64,000 nt of DNA from Streptomyces sp. WM4235. GTDB taxonomy: Bacteria; Actinomycetota; Actinomycetes; Streptomycetales; Streptomycetaceae. The position numbers and the translations under genes were made by a program. The notes below the pieces were generated by a model. That model was not told the DNA's origin and ran no database searches. It saw nothing but the letters and a program-made list of their open reading frames with translations. The stretch is from NCBI RefSeq assembly GCF_001279725.1, contig NZ_LGDE01000215.1:1-64000 (forward strand), in the 5' to 3' direction. Shown here one piece after another: positions 26,596-34,713 of the stretch (positions are counted from its first letter, which is position 1; the number at the start of each line of letters is the position of its first letter).

Positions 26596-27081
26596 TTACA
26601 CCGTGCCCCGCTGCTTGCGTCGGACGGCCGCCACGGCGCGGTTCGTCTCACGGGTGTCCTGCTTCTCCCGCAGGGTCTGTCGCTTGTCGTACTCCTTCTT
26701 CCCCTTGGCCAGCGCGATCTCGACCTTCGCGCGGCCGTCCTTGAAGTACAGGGACAGGGGCACGATCGTGTGACCCGACTCCGACGACTTCGAGTCCAGC
26801 TTGTCGATCTCCTCCCGGTGCATCAGGAGCTTGCGCTTGCGCCGCGAGCTGTGGTTGGTCCACGTGCCCTGGCTGTACTCCGGCACGTGCACGTTGTACA
26901 GCCAGGCCTCGTTGCCCTCCATCGACACGAAGCCGTCGACCAGCGACGCCCGACCCTGACGCAGGGACTTGACCTCGGTGCCCGTGAGCACGAGACCGCA
27001 CTCGTAGGTGTCGAGGATCGTGTAGTCGTGCCGCGCCTTCTTGTTCTGGGCGATCAGCTTGCGCCCTTTTTCCTTAGCCAT
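26596..27081 (-). CDS. smpB: SsrA-binding protein SmpB
   Basis: A 161-aa RNA-binding partner of tmRNA that mimics the anticodon arm in stalled ribosomes. The family core is clear: [39 protein letters not shown], the [15 protein letters not shown] [15 protein letters not shown] block, and the basic C-terminal tail ([25 protein letters not shown]) that enters the mRNA channel. The gene is directly upstream of ssrA and 18 bases downstream of the S41 protease gene. Confidence 0.95.
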   Translation of the reverse strand: MAKEKGRKLIAQNKKARHDYTILDTYECGLVLTGTEVKSLRQGRASLVDGFVSMEGNEAWLYNVHVPEYSQGTWTNHSSRRKRKLLMHREEIDKLDSKSSESGHTIVPLSLYFKDGRAKVEIALAKGKKEYDKRQTLREKQDTRETNRAVAAVRRKQRGTV

Positions 27082-27099
27082 AGTGCGGTCATTTTCGCA

Positions 27100-28287
27100 C
27101 TACGGACCCACTCGAAGGCCACCCAATACCTTGCGGGCCCGCTCCTCGGTCCCCTCGGCCGCCGACAGGTCCGGGTCGATGCCCCTGCCGTCGAGGCTGC
27201 GGCCCGCCGGCGTGCGGTACGTGCCGACCGTCAGCTCCGCCACCGAACCGTCCGGGAGCTCCGTCGGCATCTGCACCGAGCCCTTGCCGAAGGTGCGGCT
27301 GCCGACCGTCACCGCGCGGCCCCGGTCCTGGAGGGCGCCGGCGACCAGTTCGGCGGCGCTCATCGTGCCGCCGTCGACCAGCGCCACCAGCGGCCGTGCG
27401 GTGTCCCCGCCCGGCCGCGCGTACAGGGCCCGCTCGGAGCCCCGTACGTCGTACGTCGCCACCAGGCCGCCGTCGAGGAACGCGGAGGCCGCGGTCACCG
27501 CCTCGGTGACCAGCCCGCCCGGGTTCCCCCGCAGGTCCAGCATCAGGCCGGCGCCCGGCGGGGCCGCGCGGACGGCGTCCCGCACCCGCTCCCCCGAACC
27601 CCGGGTGAACGAGGCGACCTTGATGACGGTGACACCGTCCGCGAGACGGCGTACCGTCACCGGCTCGACGCGCAGTTGCTGCCGGCGGACGGTCTCGGTG
27701 AAGTCGGCCCCGGCCCGGCTGAGGCCCAGCACGACCGGGGTGCCGGCCTCGCCGCGCAGGAGGGCCACCACGTCGGCGACCGACCGGCCCGTGACGCCCT
27801 TGCCGTCCACGCTCAGCAGCCGGTCGCCGGCCCGCAGCCCGGCCCGGGAGGCGGGGCTGCCGGGCTGGACCCGGTCCACCTCGATCCGGCCGTCGGTACG
27901 GCGCTCGGCCCACAGCCCGACACCGGTCCAGCGGCCGTCCAGGTCCTCGGCGAAGGCCGCGTACTCGTTCTGGTCGTAGACCATGCCCCAGCGGTCGCCA
28001 CTGCGGCTGACGACGTCCTGGGCGGCCTTCTTGCCGGACTTGCCCTCGGCCGCGGCCTCGGCGGCGGCGCGTGCGACGGCGTCCCGGTCGGCGGTGCCCG
28101 CCGCGGGCGCGCCCGCGGTCTTGTCGTGCGTACGGGCCACCAGGACCCCCGCCGTGTCCACGGCGTCGGCCCGGTCCCAGCAGCCGGTGCCCGCGGCGGT
28201 ACCGACGGCCGCGAGGAAAGCCAACGTCAGAGCGGCCCCGCGACGCAGGTCGCGGGGCCGGCGACAGAGAGGGGGTGAGCCCGGCAT
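27100..28287 (-). CDS. S41-family C-terminal processing protease
   Basis: A 395-aa exported protease. A basic N-terminus (RRPRDLRRG) precedes a hydrophobic stretch ending in TGC, possibly a weak lipobox. A PDZ domain (about 140-220, GDRLLSVDGKGV) is followed by the S41 domain with the Ser in GTMSAAELVAGAL and the Lys in TFGKGSVQ. Such enzymes cut C-termini of envelope proteins. The ATG at 28287 was chosen because residues before it in frame are unlike a signal peptide start. It lies between ftsX and smpB in one minus-strand run, as in SCO2966-2969. Confidence 0.88.
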   Translation of the reverse strand: MPGSPPLCRRPRDLRRGAALTLAFLAAVGTAAGTGCWDRADAVDTAGVLVARTHDKTAGAPAAGTADRDAVARAAAEAAAEGKSGKKAAQDVVSRSGDRWGMVYDQNEYAAFAEDLDGRWTGVGLWAERRTDGRIEVDRVQPGSPASRAGLRAGDRLLSVDGKGVTGRSVADVVALLRGEAGTPVVLGLSRAGADFTETVRRQQLRVEPVTVRRLADGVTVIKVASFTRGSGERVRDAVRAAPPGAGLMLDLRGNPGGLVTEAVTAASAFLDGGLVATYDVRGSERALYARPGGDTARPLVALVDGGTMSAAELVAGALQDRGRAVTVGSRTFGKGSVQMPTELPDGSVAELTVGTYRTPAGRSLDGRGIDPDLSAAEGTEERARKVLGGLRVGP

Positions 28288-28354
28288 GGCGCCGAGTCTA
28301 GGACAAGCCCCGCGGCGGCACGGTGGGTTGACCCGACCGCACACGGGGCGCTTG

Positions 28355-29377
28355 TCACACCTTCAGGTACTTGCGCAACGCGATGAACGCCGCCAGGGAG
28401 GGCATCAGCAGCCCGATGGCGAGCACCAACGGCAGCTTGGTGAGGACGGAGTCCCAGCCGATGAAGTTGATCAATTCCAGCTTGTCGCGGAGCGTCACGC
28501 CGTGGTCGATCACGAAGTACTGGCCGGCGCCGAGCATCCCGCAGGCGAGCACCGCGCCGATGAGGCCGGCGACGGCCGCCTCCATGATGAACGGCACCTG
28601 GATGTAGAAGCTGGACGCGCCCACCAGCCGCATGATGCCGGTTTCCCGCCGACGGCTGAACGCGGAGACGCGCACCGTGTTGACGATCAGCAGCAACGCC
28701 ACGATCAGCATGATCAACATGATGCCGAGCGCGGCCCAGTTGAGGGAGCCGAGCAGGCTGAAGAGGCTCTCGACCTCACGGTTCTGGTCCTGGACCGACT
28801 GAACGCCCTCGCGCCCCGAGAAGGCGCTGGTGATGACCCCGTACTGTTCCGGGTTCTTGAGCTTGACCCGGAAGGAGTCGGGCATCTGGTCCGGGGTGAC
28901 GACCGAGGCCAGCGCGGTGTCCCCGTACCGCTCCTTGTAGTGCTTGAACGCCTCGTCGGACGACTCGTACACGACGTTCTGGACGAGGTCGATCTTCTTC
29001 AGATCGGTCTCGATCTGCTTCTTCTGCTCATCGGTGACCGCGCCCTTCTCACAGGGCTGCTTGACCCGCTCCGGCCCGGCGTTGCCCTTGGCGGGGTCGG
29101 GCTTGTTCGCGTCGGGCTTGGCCGGGTCCGCGGCGGGCGTCTCGGCGGCCCTGGCGGCGTCGGTGGCGTCCTTGGCGTCGCTCTTGTTGCAGAGGTAGAC
29201 CGTGACGTTGACCTTGCCGTACCAGTACCCCTTCATCGCGCTGACCTGGTCGCGCATGAGCAGGGAGCCACCGAACAGGGCCAGCGACAGGGCCACGGAG
29301 ATGATGACCGCGAAGGTCATGGTGAGATTGCGACGGAGACCGACGCCGATCTCCGACATGACGAACTGGGCGCGCAT
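28355..29377 (-). CDS. ftsX: Cell division protein FtsX
   Basis: A 340-aa membrane partner of FtsE. One N-terminal membrane helix (about 22-42), an extracellular domain with two Cys residues and an Ala/Asp/Lys-rich insert (about 70-110), then three C-terminal helices including SFYIQVPFIMEAAVAGLIGA. FtsEX passes ATP-driven changes to peptidoglycan hydrolases at division or growth sites. It is encoded 9 bases downstream of ftsE. Confidence 0.95.
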   Translation of the reverse strand: MRAQFVMSEIGVGLRRNLTMTFAVIISVALSLALFGGSLLMRDQVSAMKGYWYGKVNVTVYLCNKSDAKDATDAARAAETPAADPAKPDANKPDPAKGNAGPERVKQPCEKGAVTDEQKKQIETDLKKIDLVQNVVYESSDEAFKHYKERYGDTALASVVTPDQMPDSFRVKLKNPEQYGVITSAFSGREGVQSVQDQNREVESLFSLLGSLNWAALGIMLIMLIVALLLIVNTVRVSAFSRRRETGIMRLVGASSFYIQVPFIMEAAVAGLIGAVLACGMLGAGQYFVIDHGVTLRDKLELINFIGWDSVLTKLPLVLAIGLLMPSLAAFIALRKYLKV

Positions 29378-29386
29378 GGCGTCCTT

Positions 29387-30076
29387 TCAGTGCTGGTAGC
29401 CGTAGACGCCGCGCGACTGGTCGCGCACGAGACGGCCCTGTTCGAGTTCGATGACGCGCTTGCGCATCTGGTCCACGATCTGCTGGTCGTGCGTCGCCAT
29501 GATCACGGTGGTGCCGGTCCGGTTGATCCGGTCCAGCAGCTTCATGATGCCGACGGAGGTCTGCGGGTCGAGGTTGCCGGTCGGCTCGTCCGCGATCAGC
29601 AGGGCGGGGCGGTTGACGAAGGCGCGGGCGATGGCCACGCGCTGCTGCTCGCCGCCGGAGAGCTCGCCGGGCATCCGGCTCTCCTTGCCCCCCAGCCCCA
29701 CCAGCTCCAGGACCTGCGGAACGGCCTTGCGGATCTCGCCGCGCGGCTTGCCGATGACCTCCTGTGCGAAGGCGACGTTCTCGGCCACCGTCTTGTTGGG
29801 GAGGAGCCGGAAGTCCTGGAAGACGGTCCCCAGCTGGCGCCGCATGTGCGGGACCTTCCAGTTGGAGAGCTTGGCGAGGTCCTTGCCCAGGACGTGGACC
29901 TGGCCGTGGCTCGCCCGCTCCTCGCGCAGCACCAGCCGCAGGAACGTGGACTTGCCGGAGCCGGAGGAGCCGACCAGGAAGACGAACTCGCCCTTCGCGA
30001 TGTCCAGCGAGACATCTCTGAGTGCGGGGCGGCTCTGCTTCGGGTAGGACTTGGAGACACTGTCGAATCGGATCAC
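29387..30076 (-). CDS. ftsE: Cell division ATP-binding protein FtsE
   Basis: A 229-aa ABC ATPase. Walker A is GSSGSGKST, the Q loop [12 protein letters not shown], the signature LSGGEQQR, Walker [10 protein letters not shown] and the H loop ATHDQQIV. The start is GTG at 30076 (the conserved VIRFDSVSK). It forms an operon with ftsX and faces away from the small zinc-ribbon gene. Confidence 0.95.
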   Translation of the reverse strand: MIRFDSVSKSYPKQSRPALRDVSLDIAKGEFVFLVGSSGSGKSTFLRLVLREERASHGQVHVLGKDLAKLSNWKVPHMRRQLGTVFQDFRLLPNKTVAENVAFAQEVIGKPRGEIRKAVPQVLELVGLGGKESRMPGELSGGEQQRVAIARAFVNRPALLIADEPTGNLDPQTSVGIMKLLDRINRTGTTVIMATHDQQIVDQMRKRVIELEQGRLVRDQSRGVYGYQH

Positions 30077-30298
30077 GGGTGCACCACGGTCGCCGGGAGT
30101 AGGTGAGCGTGACCATACGCGAACGGGCGCGGGGTGTGGACCCGGCATCCGGACTTGACCGATATGTCCCGCGTCCCGGGGCCGCCCGATCGCGATGGCC
30201 CGGACGGGCCGCGCCGAATGTCGTGGAAGCCGGCACAGTGGTAGGGGGAACGGACCCGTCCCCCTTGCCGTTGTACCAGGGGACGAGAGGAGGAGCGC

Positions 30299-30487
30299 AT
30301 GACATATGACCGGCTCGTGTGCGCGAACTGCGCCGCACCCGTCAACCAGGGCCGCTGCCCTGTGTGCCGGGCGAACCGGGAGCGCCTCCAGCAGGAGAGC
30401 CCCTTCGCCGGCCTGAATCCCATGGCGCTCATCGCGCTTCTGGTGGTGCTGGTGGCGGCTCTGGCGCTGGTGGCCCAGACCGCGTAG
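30299..30487 (+). CDS. Small zinc-ribbon membrane protein
   Basis: A 62-aa protein with two CxxC knuckles (CANCAAP, CPVC) in the first 25 residues and one membrane helix at the C-terminus (about 41-60). An excellent ribosome site GAGAGGAGGA precedes the ATG. It is conserved beside ftsE in Streptomyces in my recollection (SCO2970 position). Function unknown; the ribbon faces the cytoplasm if the helix is a simple tail anchor. Confidence 0.8.
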   Translation: MTYDRLVCANCAAPVNQGRCPVCRANRERLQQESPFAGLNPMALIALLVVLVAALALVAQTA

Positions 30488-30573
30488 TTCGACCGCGTGG
30501 CTGCCCGCGCAGTCCCGACCGCGTGGCTGCGAGCGCGCCGTTCTTCCGCCGCGTCCCGATCGCACGTACGCGA

Positions 30574-30606
30574 AAGGCCCGGACACCTTGGGGTGCCCGG
30601 GCCCTT
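30574..30606. terminator. Hairpin between the zinc-ribbon gene and prfB
   Basis: Imperfect inverted repeat AAGGCCCGGACACC / GGTGCCCGGGCCCTT with a short TTGG loop (one bulge, one mismatch), between convergent genes. Confidence 0.65.
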
Positions 30607-30682
30607 CCACGTTCACGCGTACCCGCCGCCGAACGGTCCGACGCTCTCCAGCACGTGCTCAAGCACGTCCTCAAGCGCGTTC

Positions 30683-31792
30683 TTAAGCGGTCTGCTCCTG
30701 CTGCTTGCGCCAGCGGATCCCGGCCTCCAGGAAGCCGTCGATCTCGCCGTCGAGCACCGCCTGCGGGTTGCCGACCTCGAACTCCGTCCGCAGGTCCTTG
30801 ACCATCTGGTACGGGTGCAGGACGTAGGAGCGCATCTGGTTGCCCCAGGAGCTTCCGCCGTCCTTGAGGGCGTCCATCTTGTCCTTCTCCTCCTGGCGGC
30901 GCCGCTCCAGCAGCTTGGCCTGGAGCACGTTCATCGCGCTGGCCTTGTTCTGGATCTGCGAGCGCTCGTTCTGGCAGGAGACGACGATGCCGGTCGGGAG
31001 GTGCGTGATGCGCACGGCCGAGTCGGTCGTGTTGACGCCCTGGCCGCCGGGGCCGGAGGCGCGGTACACGTCGACGCGCAGCTCGGCCTCGTCGATCTCG
31101 ACGTGGTCGCTGGTCTCGACGACCGGCAGCACCTCGACGCCCGCGAAGGAGGTCTGGCGGCGGCCCTGGTTGTCGAAGGGCGAGATCCGGACGAGGCGGT
31201 GGGTGCCCTGCTCGACGGAGAGGGTGCCGTAGGCGTACGGGGCCTTGACGACGAAGGTGGTCGACTTGATGCCGGCCTCCTCCGCGTAGGAGGTCTCGTA
31301 GATCTCGGTCGGGTAGCCGTGCCGCTCGGCCCAGCGCAGGTACATGCGCTGGAGGCGCTCGGCGAAGTCGGAGGCGTCGACGCCTCCGGCCTCGGCGCGG
31401 ATGTTGACCAGGGCCTCGCGCTCGGAGTACTCGCCGGAGAGCAGGGTCCGGACCTCCATCTCGTCCAGCGCCTTGCGCACGGAGACCAGCTCGGTCTCCG
31501 CCTCCGCGAGGGTGTCCGCGTCGTCCATCTCCTGGGCGAGCTCGAAGAGCACGGAGAGGTCGTCGATGCGGCCCCGGAGGGTCTCGGTCTTGCGGACCTC
31601 GGCCTGGAGGTGCGAAAGCTTGCTCGTGATCTTCTGGGCGGCTTCCGGGTCGTCCCACAGGGACGGCGCGGCGGCCTGCTCCTCGAGCACGGCGATATCT
31701 GCCCTCAGCTTGTCGAGGTCCAGGACGGCCTCGATCGACCCCATGGTCGAGGAGAGGGACTTCAGCTCTTCGGAAACATCGACGACTGCCAC
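30683..31792 (-). CDS. prfB: Peptide chain release factor 2
   Basis: A 369-aa class I release factor that reads UGA and UAA. The SPF recognition motif is in [12 protein letters not shown] and the catalytic GGQ in [13 protein letters not shown]. The N-terminus is open from the GTG at 31792 with no in-frame UGA, so the programmed +1 frameshift known from E. coli prfB is absent. An ATG at 31867 would add 25 residues unlike the family. Confidence 0.95.
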   Translation of the reverse strand: MAVVDVSEELKSLSSTMGSIEAVLDLDKLRADIAVLEEQAAAPSLWDDPEAAQKITSKLSHLQAEVRKTETLRGRIDDLSVLFELAQEMDDADTLAEAETELVSVRKALDEMEVRTLLSGEYSEREALVNIRAEAGGVDASDFAERLQRMYLRWAERHGYPTEIYETSYAEEAGIKSTTFVVKAPYAYGTLSVEQGTHRLVRISPFDNQGRRQTSFAGVEVLPVVETSDHVEIDEAELRVDVYRASGPGGQGVNTTDSAVRITHLPTGIVVSCQNERSQIQNKASAMNVLQAKLLERRRQEEKDKMDALKDGGSSWGNQMRSYVLHPYQMVKDLRTEFEVGNPQAVLDGEIDGFLEAGIRWRKQQEQTA

Positions 31793-31884
31793 GGGTCCAG
31801 CGTAGCCGGTCGCGGGACGGCACTCTCCGGCCAGGCCGGCCGGGCCCGTACGGACATGCGCTCGCACGGGCGTACGCTCAGCAT

Positions 31885-31974
31885 ATGACTGTCCTCCTCG
31901 TGAAGCGCCGCCATGTGGACCACATGCGTGTCACCACCACGAGCTGTCTGCCGCCGGACCTCGCACGAGCCTGA
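31885..31974 (+). CDS. Putative cysteine-type leader peptide
   Basis: A 29-residue reading frame, [16 protein letters not shown] followed by [13 protein letters not shown]. The core pattern (K/R)RRHVDxxRVxxxxC recurs in short actinobacterial leader peptides placed before sulfur and related genes, where a late Cys codon is thought to sense cysteine supply. It lies 132 bases before the oxygenase gene on the same strand. I see no obvious terminator hairpin between them. It is too short for ordinary gene finding. Confidence 0.6.
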   Translation: MTVLLVKRRHVDHMRVTTTSCLPPDLARA

Positions 31975-32106
31975 TCCACCCCGATCCGACTTCGGTCCTG
32001 TACGCGGACACCCGGCCCCGGCGCCATCCCTGCCGACGGCCAGTCCCACCCGCTGCCCCGCCATCTCAGGGGAACAGGACCCCGTGACATCCGAAACGGA
32101 GCCGTC

Positions 32107-33156
32107 ATGCCGTCCGCGCACCCTTCCTCCTCCTCCCGTGCCGACTCTGGCACCACCTCCCTCGCGACCTCCCTCGCCGTCATCGACCTGTCCCGGGCCG
32201 ACGACCCCGCCGAGCGCGAGGACTTCCTGCGCCGGCTGCACGCGGCCGCCCGGGACACCGGTTTCCTCTACCTGACCGGGCACGGGATCAGCGCGTCGGA
32301 AACCGCCCGCATCCTCGACCTGACCAGAGCCTTCTTCGCGCTCCCGGAGGCCGATCGGCTGGCCGTGAGCAACCTCAACTCCCCGCACTTCCGCGGCTAC
32401 ACCCGGATCGGGCACGAGCTGACCGGCGGCGCCTCCGACTGGCGGGACCAGTTGGACGTGGGCGCCGAGCGGCCGGCGCCGGTGGTCGGCCCGGACGACC
32501 CGGCCTTCCTGTGGCTGGAGGGACCGAACCTGTGGCCGGCGACCCTGCCGGAGCTCCGCACGGTCGTCCTGGAGTGGCAGTCCCGCCTCGCCGCGGTGGC
32601 GCACCGCCTGCTGCGGGAGCTGCTGACCTCGATCGGCGCCCCCGCGGACTTCTTCGACGAGGCCTTCGCGGACCGCCCCCACCTGCACACGAAGCTGATC
32701 CGCTACCCCGGGTCCGCCCCGACCGGCGCGGACCAGGGCGTGGGCGCGCACAAGGACTACGGCTTCCTGACGCTGCTGCTCCAGGACTCGGTGGGCGGGC
32801 TCCAGGTCGTACGGGAGGGGCGCTACGTCGACATCCCGCCGCTTCCGGGGGCCTTCGTGGTCAACCTGGGCGAGCTGCTGGAGATAGCGACGGAGGGCTA
32901 CCTGCGGGCCACCGACCACCGGGTGGTGAGCCCGCCGGGGGCGCAGGAGCGCTTCTCGGTGCCGTTCTTCTACAACCCGCGGCTGGACGCGGTGGTGGAG
33001 ACCGTCCCCGGCGCGTACCTGAGCGAGGCGCCGGGCGTGGCCCACGACGCGTCGAACCCGCTGCACGCCGAGTACGGGCGCAACGAGCTGAAGGGGTGGG
33101 TACGGGCCCACCCGACCGTGGCCCGGCGCTGGCACCCGGAGCTGGTCTCGGCGTAG
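32107..33156 (+). CDS. 2-oxoglutarate/Fe(II) oxygenase, isopenicillin N synthase family
   Basis: A 349-aa non-haem iron oxygenase. The DIOX_N domain covers about 22-135 (GFLYLTGHGIS). The iron triad is His215 and Asp217 (HKD) and His271 (DHRV), and Arg282 (RFSV) would bind 2-oxoglutarate or substrate carboxylate. The start ATG follows ACGGAG. It is not a true IPNS on present evidence; many such proteins act on small carboxylates or specialised metabolites. It lies just after a leader peptide and converges on pkaB. Confidence 0.88.
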   Translation: MPSAHPSSSSRADSGTTSLATSLAVIDLSRADDPAEREDFLRRLHAAARDTGFLYLTGHGISASETARILDLTRAFFALPEADRLAVSNLNSPHFRGYTRIGHELTGGASDWRDQLDVGAERPAPVVGPDDPAFLWLEGPNLWPATLPELRTVVLEWQSRLAAVAHRLLRELLTSIGAPADFFDEAFADRPHLHTKLIRYPGSAPTGADQGVGAHKDYGFLTLLLQDSVGGLQVVREGRYVDIPPLPGAFVVNLGELLEIATEGYLRATDHRVVSPPGAQERFSVPFFYNPRLDAVVETVPGAYLSEAPGVAHDASNPLHAEYGRNELKGWVRAHPTVARRWHPELVSA

Positions 33157-33177
33157 GCGGTGCGCGGGCCGCGGTGC

Positions 33178-33213
33178 GGCCGGGTCGGGCGGACGACGTA
33201 CGCCGACCCGGCC
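33178..33213. terminator. Hairpin between oxygenase gene and pkaB
   Basis: Eleven-base perfect arms GGCCGGGTCGG / CCGACCCGGCC with a 14-base loop, between convergent genes. Confidence 0.6.
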
Positions 33214-33280
33214 CGCCGATGTCCGGGGCCCGGCCGGGCCGGTCACGGGGCGCGGCCGGCGCCACCGCGGCCGGCGCCCG

Positions 33281-34531
33281 CTACGGGACCGCCGTGCCCG
33301 ACTGCTTGCTGTCCTGCGGGGCGGGGGCGTCGTCCCCGTCGGACACCGCGAACCAGGTGCCCAGCCCGACCGCCGCCACCAGGGCCACCGCCGAGGCGGA
33401 CAGCACGAGCCGGCGCTTGCGGACCGTCTCGGCCCGGTGCCGGGCGGAGCCGGGCCGGTGGCCGCCCGCGGGGCGCGGGACCCGGGCGGTGCCCAGCGCG
33501 CCCCCGGCCAGCTCGTCGGGGCCGGGTACCCGCATGGAGGTGTGCGTGTCCCGGTTGGAGTCCGTCGCCGAGCCGGGGACCAGCGGCACCACGCCGCGCC
33601 GCCGTACCGGATCCGCGGACTTCTCCTCGGTCTGTTCCGGTTCCGTGTCGGCCTCGTCCGGCTCGTCCACGTCCAGGGGCGGGATCCCGGCCAGCATCGG
33701 CAGCAGGTCCCGCAGCCGGGTCGACAGTTCCGAGGCCCGCAACCGTGACGCCGGCGCCTTGGCGAGGCACTGCACCATGAGCTGCCACAGTTCTTCCGGG
33801 ATGCCGGGCAGCGGTACGACGGTCTCGGTCACGTGCCGGCGCAGCACCGCCCCGGGGTGCCCGCCGCCGAACGGCGTGAACCCGGCGAGCAGCTCGTACA
33901 GCACCGTGGCCAGTGCGTAGATGTCGACGGCCGCGCGCGGCGGCAGCCCCTCCACGATCTCGGGAGCCAGGTAGTCGGGCGTGCCGATGATCCGGGTGGT
34001 GGGCGCCGAGGCGCGGCCTCCGGTGCTGCGGCGCGGCGAGTCGATCAGCTTCGCGACGCCGAAGTCGGTCAGCAGCGCCGGGTGGGCGCCTCCGGGGCCG
34101 AGAGGGCCCTGCATGTCGAGCAGGACGTTCTCCGGCTTGACGTCGCGGTGCACGACGCCCGCCGCGTGCGCCGCGGCCAGCGCGTCCGCGACGTCGGCGA
34201 CGATGGCGACGGCCGCCTCGGGGGCGAGCCGTCGTTCGCGGTCGAGCCGCGTCCGCAGGTCCGTGCCGCGGACGAGGTCCATGACGAGGGCGAGGTCGTT
34301 GCCGTCGACGACGAGGTCGCGGACGGACACGACGTGGGGGTGTTCCAGGCCGAGCAGCGCGCTGCGCTCCTGGACGAACCGTCCGACCAGCTCCTGGTCG
34401 GACGCGAGGTCCTCGCGCAGCAGTTTGACGGCGACGGGGCCTTCCGGCCCCTCGCCCAGCCACACCGTGCCCGCGCTGCCGCGCCCAAGGATCTGGTGCG
34501 CGGTGTACCGGCTGCCGATCTTCCGTGCCAC
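33281..34531 (-). CDS. pkaB: Ser/Thr protein kinase PkaB type, membrane anchored
   Basis: A 416-aa eukaryotic-type kinase. The Gly loop GRGSAGTVW, the ATP Lys in VAVKLL, HRDVKPENVLLD, DFG (TDFGVAK) and the APE motif (TPDYLAPEI) are intact. A linker precedes one membrane helix near residues 370-392 and a short external tail (DGDDAPAPQDSKQSG) without PASTA domains. The GTG at 34531 is the family-like start. It sits 182 bases downstream of pkaA on the same strand, as SCO2973 next to SCO2974. Confidence 0.9.
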   Translation of the reverse strand: MARKIGSRYTAHQILGRGSAGTVWLGEGPEGPVAVKLLREDLASDQELVGRFVQERSALLGLEHPHVVSVRDLVVDGNDLALVMDLVRGTDLRTRLDRERRLAPEAAVAIVADVADALAAAHAAGVVHRDVKPENVLLDMQGPLGPGGAHPALLTDFGVAKLIDSPRRSTGGRASAPTTRIIGTPDYLAPEIVEGLPPRAAVDIYALATVLYELLAGFTPFGGGHPGAVLRRHVTETVVPLPGIPEELWQLMVQCLAKAPASRLRASELSTRLRDLLPMLAGIPPLDVDEPDEADTEPEQTEEKSADPVRRRGVVPLVPGSATDSNRDTHTSMRVPGPDELAGGALGTARVPRPAGGHRPGSARHRAETVRKRRLVLSASAVALVAAVGLGTWFAVSDGDDAPAPQDSKQSGTAVP

Positions 34532-34713
34532 GACTGCTCCCTCAGCGGCTGGCCTACGCACCAAAGCTACGCGGCCGGGTGGGCGTTGAACGCCCCGCAT
34601 CGCGGCGACCTTCACTTCTGCGGGCGAAATCACGTCCCAGAAGTCGACAAATCCACGAAGTCGGCGCTGCGGGGGGTGCCCCGAGCGCCTCCTGGTGGAC
34701 CGTCAGCCGGCCG

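Noticed and set aside
30103..30309. Short plus-strand frame ahead of the zinc-ribbon gene
   Set aside because: It overlaps the divergent promoter region, has mixed composition and no ribosome site, whereas the ATG at 30299 has a strong one.
30683..31792. Programmed frameshift in prfB
   Set aside because: The release factor frame is continuous from the start codon and has no early in-frame UGA, so no frameshift is needed.
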